Source of the DNA: Paraburkholderia ginsengiterrae
GTDB lineage: Bacteria > Pseudomonadota > Gammaproteobacteria > Burkholderiales > Burkholderiaceae
Assembly: GCF_001645125.1 (NCBI RefSeq)
Contig: NZ_LXKA01000087.1
Location: 62,001-126,000, forward strand
Direction of reading: 5' to 3'
Length of the DNA: 64,000 nt
A program made the translations under genes and the position numbers. Positions 34,538-44,843 of this stretch are shown one piece after another; position 1 is the stretch's first letter; each line of letters opens with the position of its first letter. The notes under the pieces are model-generated. The model did not search any database, was not told the origin of the DNA, and worked only from the letters and a program-made list of their open reading frames with translations.

Positions 34538-34562
34538 GCATCAAGCCGCCCAGTGCGGCTCC

Positions 34563-34856
34563 TTAATGCTGCTCGAAGCGCTCGTAACGTTTTTCAGTAA
34601 GGCGCTCTTCGCCGGTCACTTCGGTCACGCGCGCCGCGGGCGGGCCGTGCCGCAGCCACGACAGCATGCGGTCGACCTGGTTGGCCGCGCCCTGCAACAT
34701 GGCTTCGACGGAACCGTCGTCGAGGTTCGCCACCCATCCCTTGATACCAAGCGCGTGAGCCTGCCGCACGGTCGCGTGGCGAAAGCCGACGCCCTGCACG
34801 GTGCCGCGCACGCGCACGTAATACGTTTCGATCCGCTGATCCAGATCCGGGGCCAT
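34563..34856 (-). CDS. Acylphosphatase
   Basis: 97 residues, the normal size. ATG at 34856 has a GTGAGGA site. The acylphosphatase signature is clear: TYYVRVRGTVQGVGFRHATV (catalytic arginine in GFRH) and GWVANLDDGSVEAMLQG (catalytic asparagine). It hydrolyses acyl phosphates in the cytosol. It is a single gene between the EgtD-like gene and hpnA and has its own -10 motif at 34889. Confidence 0.93.
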   Translation of the reverse strand: MAPDLDQRIETYYVRVRGTVQGVGFRHATVRQAHALGIKGWVANLDDGSVEAMLQGAANQVDRMLSWLRHGPPAARVTEVTGEERLTEKRYERFEQH

Positions 34857-34879
34857 GCTGTCCTCACTTTGCTGTCTTT

Positions 34880-34895
34880 CAAGCCGGCATTCTAG
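34880..34895 (-). promoter_or_regulatory. Candidate -10 region of the acylphosphatase gene (repeat copy 2)
   Basis: Minus strand TAGAAT (34889-34894) within CTAGAATGCCGGCTTG, the same 16 bases as upstream of rarD. It is about 35 bp before the acylphosphatase start. Confidence 0.5.
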
Positions 34896-34976
34896 TCGCG
34901 CCGCGGCGAGCTTGCTCGGCAATCCGCGCGCCCGCCACGTACAATCCGTCGTCTGTCATGCGGGGAATGGAAAAGA

Positions 34977-35987
34977 ATGACCGAACAGAATGGCGATCTC
35001 GTGCTCGTGACCGGCGCTTCAGGCTTCGTCGGCTCGTCGGTGGCGCGCATCGCGCAACAGAAAGGTTTCAAGGTGCGCGTGCTGGTGCGCGCCACCAGTC
35101 CGCGTCAGAACGTCGAGGCGCTGAACGCGGAAATCGTGGTCGGCGATATGCGCGACGAAGCGTCGATGCGCAACGCGCTGCGCGGCGTGCGCTATCTGCT
35201 GCATGTCGCCGCCGACTATCGCCTGTGGGCGCCGGACCCGAGCGAGATCGAGCGCTCCAATCTCGAAGGCACTGAGGCGACCATGCGCGCGGCGCTGAAG
35301 GAAGGCGTCGAACGCATCGTCTATACGAGCAGCGTGGCGACCCTGAAAGTGACCAGCTCCGGCCAGTCCGCCGATGAAACCTCGCCGCTCAAGGCCGACC
35401 AGGCGATCGGCGTGTACAAGCGCAGCAAGGTGCTGGCCGAACGCGCGGTGGAACGGATGATCGCCGAAGACCGGCTGCCGGCAGTGATCGTCAATCCGTC
35501 CACGCCGATCGGTCCGCGCGACGTGAAGCCGACGCCGACCGGGCGGATCATCGTCGAAGCGGCGCTCGGCAAGATTCCCGCGTTCGTCGACACGGGTCTG
35601 AACCTCGTGCACGTGGACGACGTCGCGGCGGGCCATTTTCTGGCGCTCGAGCGCGGCAAGATCGGCGAGCGCTATATTCTCGGCGGCGAAAATCTGCCGC
35701 TTCAGCAGATGCTCGCGGACATCGCGGCGCTGACCGGCCGCAAGGCGCCGACGCTGAGCTTGCCGCGCTGGCCGCTCTACCCGCTCGCCATGGGCGCGGA
35801 AGCGGTCGCCAAGATCACGAAACGCGAACCGTTCGTCACCGTCGACGGTCTGAAAATGTCGAAGAACAAGATGTATTTCACGTCGGCGAAGGCAGAACGC
35901 GAACTCGGCTATCAGGCGCGCCCCTATCGCGAGGGTTTGCGCGATGCGCTCGACTGGTTCAGGCAAGCCGGCTATCTGAAGCCGTAA
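34977..35987 (+). CDS. hpnA: Hopanoid-associated NAD-dependent epimerase HpnA
   Basis: 336 residues, extended SDR. N-terminal NAD motif VLVTGASGFVGSSVA, HVAADYRLWAPDP, active-site TSSVATLK and the catalytic GVYKRSKVLAE (Tyr-x-x-x-Lys). The pattern and length match HpnA, found with hopanoid genes in most producers and thought to modify the sugar or polyol side chain. It starts the hopanoid region; divergent from the acylphosphatase gene. Confidence 0.9.
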   Translation: MTEQNGDLVLVTGASGFVGSSVARIAQQKGFKVRVLVRATSPRQNVEALNAEIVVGDMRDEASMRNALRGVRYLLHVAADYRLWAPDPSEIERSNLEGTEATMRAALKEGVERIVYTSSVATLKVTSSGQSADETSPLKADQAIGVYKRSKVLAERAVERMIAEDRLPAVIVNPSTPIGPRDVKPTPTGRIIVEAALGKIPAFVDTGLNLVHVDDVAAGHFLALERGKIGERYILGGENLPLQQMLADIAALTGRKAPTLSLPRWPLYPLAMGAEAVAKITKREPFVTVDGLKMSKNKMYFTSAKAERELGYQARPYREGLRDALDWFRQAGYLKP

Positions 35988-36129
35988 CGCCTGTCCGTAT
36001 GAATACGCGACGCGTGCTCGGCCATCCGTCACGCGCCGCCAAGAATTTGTTACAACGTCACTGTGTTAGCGAAAGGTAAAAGCCTACGCGCAGCAGGTAA
36101 AATCGTGGGTCTTACCAGAGAAACCTCGC

Positions 36130-36672
36130 ATGAATCTTCACGAACAGCTCGGCGCACTGGAAATGGGCGTCGATCAGCTCATTCAGGCTGTCGTGGCCCC
36201 GCAGGCCAAAAACACTCCCGAGACACCCGCCAACAACGCCGCCGAGCACGTGCCGGCGGAACAGGCCGCGGCCGAACCCCAGGCGGATGCGCCTGCGGCC
36301 GAGACCGTGGCGGTCGTTGAAGAGAACGAGGCGCCGGCTCAAAAGCCCCAGCCCACGCTCCAAATCAATCGACCCGCGCAGAACGAGATCACCATGACGA
36401 TCGGCGATCAGACGGTCGCGTTACGCACGGAGCAGATCGGCCAGCTGATCGAGGAATTGTCGAACGCGCGCGCCTCGATGACGCCGGAGCCGCCGCCGGG
36501 CATTCCGCCGGGCTGGCGCTTCGTATCGACGAAGAATCCGGTCATGGCGGTTCAGAAGCAGTCGAACGGCGACCGTTTGCTGGTCATGCGCCACACCGGC
36601 CACGGCTGGGTGCCGTTCTCCTTCTCGCCCGACATGGTGATCCAGCTCTACATGATGCTGACCAAAGCCTGA
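36130..36672 (+). CDS. Conserved protein of unknown function
   Basis: 180 residues. A helical N-terminus (MNLHEQLGALEMGVDQLIQ), a disordered acidic Ala/Pro/Glu-rich linker (about 25-75), and a folded C-terminal part starting ITMTIGDQTVALRTEQIGQL and ending FSPDMVIQLYMMLTKA, with PGIPPGWRFVSTKNP between. No catalytic motif or signal peptide is seen. It lies between hpnA and hpnB with a terminator directly after it. A -10-like TAAAAT is 33 bp before the start. Confidence 0.75.
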   Translation: MNLHEQLGALEMGVDQLIQAVVAPQAKNTPETPANNAAEHVPAEQAAAEPQADAPAAETVAVVEENEAPAQKPQPTLQINRPAQNEITMTIGDQTVALRTEQIGQLIEELSNARASMTPEPPPGIPPGWRFVSTKNPVMAVQKQSNGDRLLVMRHTGHGWVPFSFSPDMVIQLYMMLTKA

Positions 36673-36676
36673 TACG

Positions 36677-36705
36677 AAAAAGCGGTGCCCGAGCGCCGCT
36701 TTTTT
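36677..36705. terminator. Bidirectional rho-independent terminator
   Basis: Stem AAAAAGCGGTGC / GCGCCGCTTTTTT around loop CCGA, with A-run before and T-run after. It separates the converging genes at 36130 (+) and hpnB (-). Confidence 0.88.
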
Positions 36706-36739
36706 CATTCAGGTCACACCCTTCATTTCGCGCGCCGCC

Positions 36740-37912
36740 TCAGCGCTCCTGCACGGGCGCCTGAACGCGCGCCTTCCACTGGCCACCCTTACCGCGCCAG
36801 TAGCGCACCGCCGACGCGAACGTCGCGCCGACATAGAACAGCGCGACCAGCGGCAGGAACGGCGCCCACAACGGCGAGCGGCGGTAGTAGCTCAGCATCG
36901 GCGCGTACGCGCAGCACATGGCCGCCCACGCGAGCCACGCGGGCCAGCCCGTGGGTCCGAGCACCAGCGCGGCCACCGGCGGCATCAGATAGATGATCGT
37001 CATGCCGGCCAGCGTTCCGGCCAGCAGCAGCGGCGAATAACGCAATTGGGTAAATGCCGTGCGCGCGATCATGTTCCAGATATCCCGCCAGCTATCGTAT
37101 GGACGCAGCGACACGCTGCGCGCCGCCACATCCAGCCGGATCGCATGACGCCCCGTGCCGCGATGCTTGATGCGCGCGGCGAGACTGCAGTCGTCGATCA
37201 GCTCGGCGCGGATCGACTCGATGCCGCCCGCCTCCTCCAGCGCGCCACGCCGCACCAGCATGCAGCCGCCCGCGGCGGCCGCCGTGCGATTGCGCGGGTT
37301 GTTGACCCACGCGAACGGATACAGCTTGGCGAAGAAGAACACGAAGGCCGGAATCAGCGCCTTTTCCCAGAACGAGTCGCAGCGCAAACGGACCATCAGC
37401 GAGACGAGGTCGCGCTGTTCCGCGTCGGCGCGCGCCACGAGTTGCACGACCGCGTCGGCGGGATGGCCGATGTCGGCGTCGGTCAGCAGAAGAAAGTCCG
37501 CCGGCAGGCCGAGCGTGCGCACGGCCTCGATGCCCTGCGACTGCGCCCAGACCTTGCCCGACCAGCCCGGCGGCAGCGGCTTCGCGCTCAGCACCGTCAG
37601 GCGGCCGGGGCATTGCAGCTGCAACGCGGCGGCACGCGCGGCGTCGGCGGTGCCGTCGGTGCTGTGGTCGTCGACCACGATCACGTGGAATTCGCCCGGA
37701 TAGTCCTGCTGCAGCAGGCTGGTGACCGCCTCGCCAATCACATCGACTTCATTGCGGGCCGGCACGACGGCAGCGACCGCCGGCCATGATTCGCGAGGCC
37801 CGATCGTTAGCGGCGCGGCAGGACGCGCGCGCCAGAAGCCGCCGCGTGCGAACAGCAGCACGCACCAGATCAACAGCGAAAGACACGAAAGAAGAAACAG
37901 AACCACTGCCAT
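36740..37912 (-). CDS. hpnB: Hopene-associated glycosyltransferase HpnB
   Basis: 390 residues. N-terminal membrane anchor (about 1-24), then a GT2 domain with VAAVVPARNEVDVIGEA, VIVVDDHSTDGTA, LLTDADIGH (DxD-like) and LIDDCSLAARIK, and C-terminal membrane segments near 290-365. This arrangement is that of HpnB, predicted to act on the hopanoid side chain in the inner membrane. It follows hpnC with a 1-bp stop/start overlap (TAATG). Confidence 0.9.
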   Translation of the reverse strand: MAVVLFLLSCLSLLIWCVLLFARGGFWRARPAAPLTIGPRESWPAVAAVVPARNEVDVIGEAVTSLLQQDYPGEFHVIVVDDHSTDGTADAARAAALQLQCPGRLTVLSAKPLPPGWSGKVWAQSQGIEAVRTLGLPADFLLLTDADIGHPADAVVQLVARADAEQRDLVSLMVRLRCDSFWEKALIPAFVFFFAKLYPFAWVNNPRNRTAAAAGGCMLVRRGALEEAGGIESIRAELIDDCSLAARIKHRGTGRHAIRLDVAARSVSLRPYDSWRDIWNMIARTAFTQLRYSPLLLAGTLAGMTIIYLMPPVAALVLGPTGWPAWLAWAAMCCAYAPMLSYYRRSPLWAPFLPLVALFYVGATFASAVRYWRGKGGQWKARVQAPVQER

Positions 37913-38778
37913 TAAACATTACCCTCGATTGAGCGCGCCTCGACCCCAACGCGCCGTGACAGCCACATCACCACAGTGCGCGCCGCGACAACGCACCAGT
38001 CAAATGTATTAAGCACTGGCCGCGCGCGAAACACGTCGTAGTCCGCGCGCTCGATCCGTTCGAGGAAGCGCAGACCGCCCTGAACGGCGCCGCAGAGTTC
38101 GAAACCCAGCCGCCCCGGGATGCGCAACGCGAGCGGCGCGCCGCGCACCAGCGTGTCCCGCACGAAGGATACTTCGTGCGCCATGAGCGCGCGCCAGTTG
38201 TCGTCGGCGACACCTTTGGCGATGTGCGCCTCGGTGACATTAAAGCGCCGCAAATCCGCGAGCGGCAGATACACACGATCTTTTTTCCAGTCGGCGGCCA
38301 CGTCGAGCCACAAGCCGATCAACTGCGACGCCGTGCAGATCGCGTCGGCGTCGGCGAGATTCTCCGGCGTGCCGGCGCCGATCAGATGCAGCATCAGATG
38401 CCCCAGCGGGTTCGCGGACAGGCGGCAATAGCCGAGCAGCGCGGCCCGGTCGGCGTAACGCGGGGTGTCGATGTCCCGCGCGCACGCGTCGAGCAGTTCG
38501 TAGAACGGCGCGAGCGGCAACTGATGCTGCGCCACCACGCCGGCAAGCTTGCCGAACAGCAGCGGATGCACCGGCGCCGCGCGCCGCTCCGCCACCGCGT
38601 CGAGACCCGCGCGAAAATCGGCGAGACAGGCGTGCCGTTCGGCCGCGCTCCAGTCGTCCTCGTCGGCAATGTCGGCGGCCGTGCGGACCACCTGATAGAT
38701 AACGCCGATAGGCGCGTGCAGCGCCTTTGGCAGCAACACGCTCGCGACCGGAAAGTTTTCGTATTGATCGACGTCCAT
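37912..38778 (-). CDS. hpnC: Squalene synthase-like HpnC (hydroxysqualene synthase)
   Basis: 288 residues, all-alpha trans-isoprenyl diphosphate synthase fold. MDVDQYENFPVASVLLPKA is the usual HpnC start, which is why ATG 38778 (GAGG 8 nt upstream) is preferred over a TTG further out. The first Asp-rich motif reads TAADIADEDDW and the second DVAADWKKDRVYLP. HpnC turns presqualene diphosphate, made by HpnD, into hydroxysqualene, which HpnE reduces to squalene. In this genome hpnC is about 12 kb from hpnD and hpnE. Confidence 0.9.
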   Translation of the reverse strand: MDVDQYENFPVASVLLPKALHAPIGVIYQVVRTAADIADEDDWSAAERHACLADFRAGLDAVAERRAAPVHPLLFGKLAGVVAQHQLPLAPFYELLDACARDIDTPRYADRAALLGYCRLSANPLGHLMLHLIGAGTPENLADADAICTASQLIGLWLDVAADWKKDRVYLPLADLRRFNVTEAHIAKGVADDNWRALMAHEVSFVRDTLVRGAPLALRIPGRLGFELCGAVQGGLRFLERIERADYDVFRARPVLNTFDWCVVAARTVVMWLSRRVGVEARSIEGNV

Positions 38779-39161
38779 CCAGCGAGCCTCGAAACCCTTT
38801 TGTAATACTGGCGCCAAGCGCCGCGAACTGCGTAGTTTAAGGGTTCCGTTCGACCGGTGCAGCGTGTAATCTTTGCCAGGCCCGCTGTGCCCGGATCGCT
38901 GTGCCGGGTCCGGCTGACCGCCCGTGCCGCGGGCGCCGCAAGTGCAATATCGCGTAAGATCGGCTGGTTCCTTTGGCGCCCGTCCAACACCCGGCGGGCA
39001 CGTCGAAGCAAAGCCGGCCTGATAGCGTTAGAATGCGCGTTTGGTTTTGCTGTACCGGCCCGCTGCCGGGGCTCAAGACGTCAACTAACTAGATGATCGC
39101 GGCGATAAAGTCATATTTACCGACTTCTTCGAAACCCGCGTCAGTCGGAGTTCGCCAACTT
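38779..39161. other. Divergent spacer hpnC/ispH
   Basis: 383 bp without a supported gene. A -10-like TAGAATGC (39029-39034 plus TG) for ispH is seen on the plus strand, recalling the TAGAATGC of the rarD and acylphosphatase elements. The ispH frame is open back to an ATG at 39093, but that start has no ribosome site. Confidence 0.4.
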
Positions 39162-40106
39162 ATGCGAGTCATCCTTGCTCAGCCCCGCGGCTTTTGTGCG
39201 GGTGTTGTTCGTGCAATCGAGATCGTCGATCGTGCGTTACAGCAACACGGCGCACCCGTGTACGTACGCCATGAGATTGTTCACAATCGGCACGTAGTCG
39301 AGAATCTGCGTCAGAAGGGCGCGCGCTTCGTCGAAGAGCTCGATGAAGTGCCGCAAGGCGCGGTGGCGATTTTCAGCGCCCACGGTGTGGCTCAAACCGT
39401 CGAGCGCGACGCGGAAGCGCGCGGGCTCGACGTGCTGGACGCGACCTGCCCGCTGGTCACCAAAGTCCACGTGCAGGGGCGCCAGTATGTCGGCGCCGGC
39501 CGCACGCTGATCCTGATCGGCCACGCCGGGCATCCGGAAGTGGAAGGCACGATCGGCCAGATTCCCGGCAAGGTACTGCTGGTGCAAAGCGAGGCCGAGG
39601 TCGCGCATCTGGACCTGCCGGCGGATACACCGCTCGCTTACGTCACGCAGACCACGCTCTCCGTGGACGACACGCGTGGCATTATCGACGCCCTGCTGCG
39701 CCGTTTCACCGACATCGTCGGTCCTGACACGCGCGACATCTGCTATGCCACGCAAAACCGCCAGGCGGCGGTGCGCGAGTTGAGCAAGCAGGTCGATGTG
39801 CTGCTGGTGGTGGGCGCAACCAACAGTTCGAACTCGAACCGGCTGCGCGAGATCGGCAGCGAAAGCGGCGTGGCGAGCTATCTCGTCGCCGACGGTTCGG
39901 AAGTGAAGCCGGAATGGTTTGCGAACGTGCAAACCGTCGGCATTACAGCCGGCGCTTCAGCGCCGGAAGAGATGGTGAAGAACGTAATCGATGCGCTGAG
40001 CGCATTGGGGCCTGTCGATGTCACGACGATGGCGGGCCGTGAAGAAAAGGTCGAATTCAAGTTGCCATCGAAACTGATGCAACCACTCGCTGCGCGCGAA
40101 GTTTAA
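39162..40106 (+). CDS. ispH: 4-hydroxy-3-methylbut-2-enyl diphosphate reductase IspH
   Basis: 314 residues. IspH reduces HMBPP to IPP and DMAPP, the last step of the MEP isoprenoid pathway. The three [4Fe-4S] cysteines are C12 (RGFCAGV), C96 (DATCPLV) and C194 (DICYAT); the catalytic glutamate is E126 (HPEVEGT). ATG 39162 ([11 protein letters not shown]) matches the family start. Its place directly before hpnH suggests a copy dedicated to raising isoprenoid supply for hopanoids; Burkholderia normally has another ispH elsewhere. Confidence 0.93.
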   Translation: MRVILAQPRGFCAGVVRAIEIVDRALQQHGAPVYVRHEIVHNRHVVENLRQKGARFVEELDEVPQGAVAIFSAHGVAQTVERDAEARGLDVLDATCPLVTKVHVQGRQYVGAGRTLILIGHAGHPEVEGTIGQIPGKVLLVQSEAEVAHLDLPADTPLAYVTQTTLSVDDTRGIIDALLRRFTDIVGPDTRDICYATQNRQAAVRELSKQVDVLLVVGATNSSNSNRLREIGSESGVASYLVADGSEVKPEWFANVQTVGITAGASAPEEMVKNVIDALSALGPVDVTTMAGREEKVEFKLPSKLMQPLAAREV

Positions 40107-40116
40107 GGAGGACGTT

Positions 40117-41271
40117 TTGTCTATTCCGCTGCTACAGAAAGTCCGGGTCGGCGCCTATATCATGCGTCAGCATCTGTCCGGCAACAAACGCTATCCGCTC
40201 GCCCTGATGCTGGAGCCCCTGTTCCGCTGCAATCTCGCCTGCAACGGCTGCGGCAAGATCGACTATCCGGATCCCATCCTGAACCAGCGCCTGTCGCTGG
40301 AAGAATGCCTTGGCGCCGTCGACGAGTGCGGCGCGCCGGTGGTCTCGATCGCAGGCGGCGAACCGCTGCTGCACAAGGAAATGCCGGAGATCGTCAAGGG
40401 CATCATCGCGCGCAAGAAGTTCGTGTACCTGTGCACGAACGCGCTGCTGATGGAAAAGAAGATGGACGACTACGAGCCGAATCCGTACTTCGTCTGGTCG
40501 GTCCACCTGGACGGCGATCAGCAGGCGCACGATCACTCGGTGTCGCAAGAAGGCGTGTACGACAAGGCTGTTGCCGCCATCAAGGAAGCGAAGCGCCGTG
40601 GTTTCCGCGTGAACATCAACTGCACGCTGTTCAACGACGCCGTGCCGGAACGCGTTGCTGCGTTCTTCGATACGCTCGGGCCGATGGGCGTGGACGGCAT
40701 CACCGTCTCGCCGGGCTACGCGTATGAGCGCGCACCGGATCAGCAGCACTTCCTGAACCGCGACAAGACCAAGCATCTGTTCCGTGAGATTTTCAAGCGC
40801 GGCAACAACGGCAAGAACTGGTCGTTCAGCCAGTCGGCCATGTTCCTCGACTTCCTCGCCGGCAACCAGACCTACGAATGCACGCCGTGGGGCAACCCGG
40901 CGCGTACGGTGTTCGGCTGGCAAAAGCCGTGCTATCTGGTCGGCGAAGGTTACGTGAAGACCTTCAAGGAACTGATGGAAACCACCGACTGGGACAAGTA
41001 CGGCACGGGCAACTACGAAAAGTGCGCCGACTGCATGGTGCACTGCGGTTTCGAAGCGACGGCCGTGATGGATACGGTGGCGCATCCGCTGAAGGCGCTG
41101 AAGGTGAGTCTGCGCGGACCGAAGACCTCGGGCGCGTTCACCAAGGACATTCCGCTGGATAAGCAGCGTCCCGCCGAGTACGTCTTCTCCCGCCACGTCG
41201 AGATCAAGCTGGAAGAGATCAAGGTCGCCGGCACGGGCAAGAACGTGCGGGCAGCGACAGCGGCGCACTGA
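40117..41271 (+). CDS. hpnH: Adenosyl-hopane synthase HpnH (radical SAM)
   Basis: 384 residues, TTG start at 40117 with a strong AAGGAGG site. Radical SAM cluster C38-x3-C42-x2-C45 (FRCNLACNGCGK), GGEPLLHKE, and a Cys-rich C-terminal region (YEKCADCMVHCGFEA). HpnH joins the 5'-deoxyadenosyl group to diploptene, the first step in making C35 hopanoids. It follows ispH by 10 bp and is ended by a strong terminator. Confidence 0.95.
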   Translation: MSIPLLQKVRVGAYIMRQHLSGNKRYPLALMLEPLFRCNLACNGCGKIDYPDPILNQRLSLEECLGAVDECGAPVVSIAGGEPLLHKEMPEIVKGIIARKKFVYLCTNALLMEKKMDDYEPNPYFVWSVHLDGDQQAHDHSVSQEGVYDKAVAAIKEAKRRGFRVNINCTLFNDAVPERVAAFFDTLGPMGVDGITVSPGYAYERAPDQQHFLNRDKTKHLFREIFKRGNNGKNWSFSQSAMFLDFLAGNQTYECTPWGNPARTVFGWQKPCYLVGEGYVKTFKELMETTDWDKYGTGNYEKCADCMVHCGFEATAVMDTVAHPLKALKVSLRGPKTSGAFTKDIPLDKQRPAEYVFSRHVEIKLEEIKVAGTGKNVRAATAAH

Positions 41272-41331
41272 ACGGCCGCCGGGGCGGTGCGGTGCCGCCC
41301 CTGAAGTCTGCTTGCGGCTGGATGTGAGCAC

Positions 41332-41369
41332 AAAAAAAGCGCGGTGGCTCGATGGCCACCGCGCTTTTT
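41332..41369. terminator. Strong bidirectional terminator after hpnH
   Basis: Perfect 11-bp stem AGCGCGGTGGC / GCCACCGCGCT with 6-nt loop, A7 before and T5 after. It serves hpnH on the plus strand and hpnM on the minus strand. Confidence 0.92.
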
Positions 41370-41403
41370 CTTTATGCCCCCTAACCCGCGAGGCGATCCA
41401 TGC

Positions 41404-42009
41404 TTACCCGGCGCTGCGCGCGTTGTGCGCGGTCAGGAACTTGATCAATCCATCGACACCGCCCTTGGACAACTGATCGGCGAACTGCGTCTGGTACACC
41501 TGGATCAGCCAGGCGCCCATCATGTTGATGTCGTAAATCTTCCAGCCGGACGGCCCTTTGGTGAGGCGGTAGTCGATCGCGTCGTCGCCGCCGTTGCTGA
41601 TCACGTGCGACTGAACGACGATGTCATTGGCCGAGCCCGCCGCGCTGGCCGGCAAGAATTTGAACTTCACGTCCTGGTCGCGCAGTTGCGACAGCGAGGC
41701 AGCATAGGTGCGTACGAGCAGCAGCGAAAATTGCTCATAAAGCTGCTTCTGCTGCTCAGGCGTGGCGGTGCTCCAGGCCTTGCCCACGGCGATGCGCGTG
41801 GTGCGCTGGAAGTCCGTGGCCGGCACGAAGCGCGTCTCGACCAGCTGGGTGATCTTCGCCATGTCGCCGCCGCGCGCCTGCGGATCCGCCTTCATCGCGG
41901 CTACCGTGCCCTCGACTGCACTTTTGACAACCGCGTCGGGCGCAGTTTGCGCATAGGCCGCCGTGGACACCACGGCCGCAGCCAGAAAAGCAGACAGATA
42001 ACGTTTCAT
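41404..42009 (-). CDS. hpnM: Hopanoid-associated MlaC/Ttg2D-like periplasmic protein HpnM
   Basis: 201 residues. The start is ATG 42009 with a clear signal peptide (MKRYLSAFLAAAVVSTAAYA). The mature protein matches the MlaC/Ttg2D lipid-carrier family: ITQLVETRFVPATDFQRTTRIAVGK-type segment, EQQKQLYEQFSLLLVRTYA, and KGPSGWKIYDINMMGAWLIQVY. MlaC-type proteins ferry lipids across the periplasm. Next to hpnN (divergent) and mlaA it is likely the periplasmic carrier for hopanoids or phospholipids. Confidence 0.9.
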   Translation of the reverse strand: MKRYLSAFLAAAVVSTAAYAQTAPDAVVKSAVEGTVAAMKADPQARGGDMAKITQLVETRFVPATDFQRTTRIAVGKAWSTATPEQQKQLYEQFSLLLVRTYAASLSQLRDQDVKFKFLPASAAGSANDIVVQSHVISNGGDDAIDYRLTKGPSGWKIYDINMMGAWLIQVYQTQFADQLSKGGVDGLIKFLTAHNARSAG

Positions 42010-42222
42010 ACGCTCGCCAGAACCTGAAAGAAGTAAGCGCCACCGAGCCCGCGAGCTCTTGGCGAAAGCAGGATAGACCAGTATACCGAGATTGCGTTCC
42101 CACCCCAATGAGCCACGCCGGGAACCGCACGTGCTGTCAAATACGAGTCGGACCGCTCCGGCTCTGTATACTTGTGCACTTTCTTCAAAAACTACGTCCG
42201 TAACAAGGCTACTTTCGCCTAC

Positions 42223-44841
42223 ATGCTGAAGCCATTCATTGTCCGTCTCGTCGCCTATTCGGTGCGCCATCCGTATCGGATCGCCGCGCTGTCGCTCGTG
42301 CTCGCCGTTCTGAGCGGCATCTACGTTGTCAACAACTTCAAGATCAACACGGACGTCAGCCGTCTCGTCGAGAACGACAAGCAATGGTCGTCGCTCGGCG
42401 ACGCCATCGACAAGGCCTTCCCGGATCGGGGCGACTCGGTACTGGTGGTGGTCGAAGCGCGCGCGCCGGAATTCGCCGACGCCGCCGCCAATGCCCTGAC
42501 TACCGCCCTCAAGGCCGATCCCAAGGAATTCGTCTCGGTGTCGCAGCCCGCCGGCGGTCCGTTCTTCGAACACAACGGGCTGCTGTTCCCGTCCATCGAC
42601 GACGTGATGTCCACCACCTCGCAGCTCGTCCAGTCCCGCCCGCTCGTCAACGCCCTCGCCCACGATCCCAGCCTGACCGGCCTCGCCGGCACGCTCACCA
42701 CCAGCCTGCTGCTGCCGCTTCAGCTCGGCCAGGTGAAACTCGGCGACATGAGCGGCCTGCTATCGCAAAGCGCGAACACGCTCGACCGCGTGCTGGCCGG
42801 CCAGCCGGCGGCCTTCTCGTGGCGCGCGCTGGTCGATAAGAGCACGGCCACCAATCCGGCGCGCGCGTTCGTCGTCGTGCAGCCGGTCCTGAACTACGAC
42901 GCGCTTGAGGCGGGCGCTACAGCGTCCAAGGCAATCCGCGACACCGCCGCGTCGCTGCACCTCGACTCGCGCTTCGGCGCCACCATCCGTCTGACCGGCG
43001 AACAGCCGCTCGCGGATGAAGAGTTCGCGTCGGTCCAGGATGGTGCGGTGCTCAACGGCATTGGCACTTTCATCGTCGTGCTGATCATTCTGTGGCTGGC
43101 GCTGCGCTCGGGCCGCATGATCGTCGCGGTGTTCATCACGCTGTTCGTCGGACTGGCGATCACCGCGGCGCTCGGTCTGCTGCTGGTGGGCGCGCTCAAC
43201 ATGATTTCGGTCGCCTTCATGGTGCTGTTCGTCGGGCTCGGGGTCGATTTCGGCGTGCAGTTCGGCGTCAAGTACCGCGAGGAGCGCAATCGCGACAACC
43301 GGCTTTCCGCCGCCCTGATGCATACATCGCACAGCATCGGCGTGCCGCTGACGCTTGCCGCGGTCGCGGTGGCGCTGAGCTTCTTCTCGTTCCTGCCGAC
43401 GGCATACCGTGGCGTGTCGGAGTTGGGTGAAATCGCGGGCGTCGGCATGTTCGTCGCGTACCTCACCAACATGTCGCTGCTGCCGGCGCTGATCAAGCTC
43501 TTCAAGCCGCCCGGCGAGGCCGCTTCACCCGGCTTCAGGCAGCTCGCGCCCGTCGACGATTTCCTCGACCGCAATCGCAAGCCGGTGCTGATCGGCACGC
43601 TCATCGTCGTGATCGGCGCCACGCCGTTGCTGACGCATCTGCGTTTCGACTTCAATCCGCTGCATCTGAAGGACCCGCATACGGAGTCGATGGCGACGCT
43701 GTTGTCGCTGAAGGATTCACCGGAAGCCGCCGTCAACAACGTGCAGGCACTGGCGCCGTCGCTCGCTGACGCCGACCGGATCGCCGCCCATCTGCGCACG
43801 CTGCCGGAAGTGGGCCGCGTGACCACGCTCGACACCTTCGTTCCCACCGAGCAGCAGCAAAAGCTGATGCTGATCGCGAGCGCGGCGCAGCAACTCCTGC
43901 CGGCGCTGCTGCAGCAGCCCGCCCCGCAGGCGACGGACGCGGTGCGCGTCGACGCGCTCAAGCGCACATCGAACCAGCTCTCGCTCGCCGCCGACGATCA
44001 CCCGGGCCCCGGCGCCGCCGAAGCCAAGCATCTGTCTGCCACGCTGCAGAAGCTGGCGGCCGCCGACGCGGCCACGCGCGATCGCGCCGAGACCGCGATG
44101 TCCGAGACACTGCGCATCGCGCTGAAGCAACTGGCCGACCTGCTGCAGCCCACCGAGATCACGCGCGACAACCTGCCCAAGGAGATCTCCAGCAGCTGGG
44201 TGTCGAAGGACGGCCACGCCCTCATCGACATTTCGCCGAAGGTGAAACCCGGCGCCGATCCGAGCGACGACACCGTGCTGGCCCGCTTTGCCCACGAGGT
44301 GAAGAAGGCGGAGCCGGGCGCGATCGGCGGGCCGATTTCGATCCTGCATTCGGCGGACACCATCATCAAGGCGTTCCTGCAAGCCGCCGCCTACGCGCTC
44401 ATCTCGATTGCGATCCTGCTGTGGGTCGCGTTGCGGCGGTTTGGCGACATGCTGCGCACGCTGGTTCCGCTGCTGGTCTCGGCGCTCGTGACGCTGGAGT
44501 TGTGCGTTGTGTTCGGTATGCCACTGAACTTTGCGAATATCATCGCGTTGCCCCTGATGCTTGGCGTCGGCGTAGCGTTTAAGATTTACTTCGTGATGGC
44601 ATGGCGCCACGGCCAGACCAGCCTCCTGCAGTCGAGCCTCACGCATGCCGTGCTGTTCAGCGCCGCAACCACGGCGACGGCGTTCGGCAGCCTGTGGCTG
44701 TCGCACCATCCTGGCACGTCCAGTATGGGGCGGCTGCTGGCGCTGTCGTTGTTCTGCACGCTGATCGGTGCAGTGGTGTTTCAGCCCGTGCTGATGGGTA
44801 AGCCGCGCCCGCATCTTGCGCGAAGCAAAAAGGAAAAATAA
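42223..44841 (+). CDS. hpnN: Hopanoid transporter HpnN (RND superfamily)
   Basis: 872 residues. ATG 42223 ([18 protein letters not shown]) is the family-like start; an upstream TTG is in frame but unsupported. RND topology: a first membrane segment (about 20-37), a large periplasmic loop, five membrane segments around 285-430 with [18 protein letters not shown], another loop, and a second bundle near 725-860. HpnN carries hopanoids from the inner to the outer membrane. It is 2 bp before an MlaA-like lipoprotein gene, so the two are co-transcribed. Confidence 0.93.
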   Translation: MLKPFIVRLVAYSVRHPYRIAALSLVLAVLSGIYVVNNFKINTDVSRLVENDKQWSSLGDAIDKAFPDRGDSVLVVVEARAPEFADAAANALTTALKADPKEFVSVSQPAGGPFFEHNGLLFPSIDDVMSTTSQLVQSRPLVNALAHDPSLTGLAGTLTTSLLLPLQLGQVKLGDMSGLLSQSANTLDRVLAGQPAAFSWRALVDKSTATNPARAFVVVQPVLNYDALEAGATASKAIRDTAASLHLDSRFGATIRLTGEQPLADEEFASVQDGAVLNGIGTFIVVLIILWLALRSGRMIVAVFITLFVGLAITAALGLLLVGALNMISVAFMVLFVGLGVDFGVQFGVKYREERNRDNRLSAALMHTSHSIGVPLTLAAVAVALSFFSFLPTAYRGVSELGEIAGVGMFVAYLTNMSLLPALIKLFKPPGEAASPGFRQLAPVDDFLDRNRKPVLIGTLIVVIGATPLLTHLRFDFNPLHLKDPHTESMATLLSLKDSPEAAVNNVQALAPSLADADRIAAHLRTLPEVGRVTTLDTFVPTEQQQKLMLIASAAQQLLPALLQQPAPQATDAVRVDALKRTSNQLSLAADDHPGPGAAEAKHLSATLQKLAAADAATRDRAETAMSETLRIALKQLADLLQPTEITRDNLPKEISSSWVSKDGHALIDISPKVKPGADPSDDTVLARFAHEVKKAEPGAIGGPISILHSADTIIKAFLQAAAYALISIAILLWVALRRFGDMLRTLVPLLVSALVTLELCVVFGMPLNFANIIALPLMLGVGVAFKIYFVMAWRHGQTSLLQSSLTHAVLFSAATTATAFGSLWLSHHPGTSSMGRLLALSLFCTLIGAVVFQPVLMGKPRPHLARSKKEK

Positions 44842-44843
44842 GC

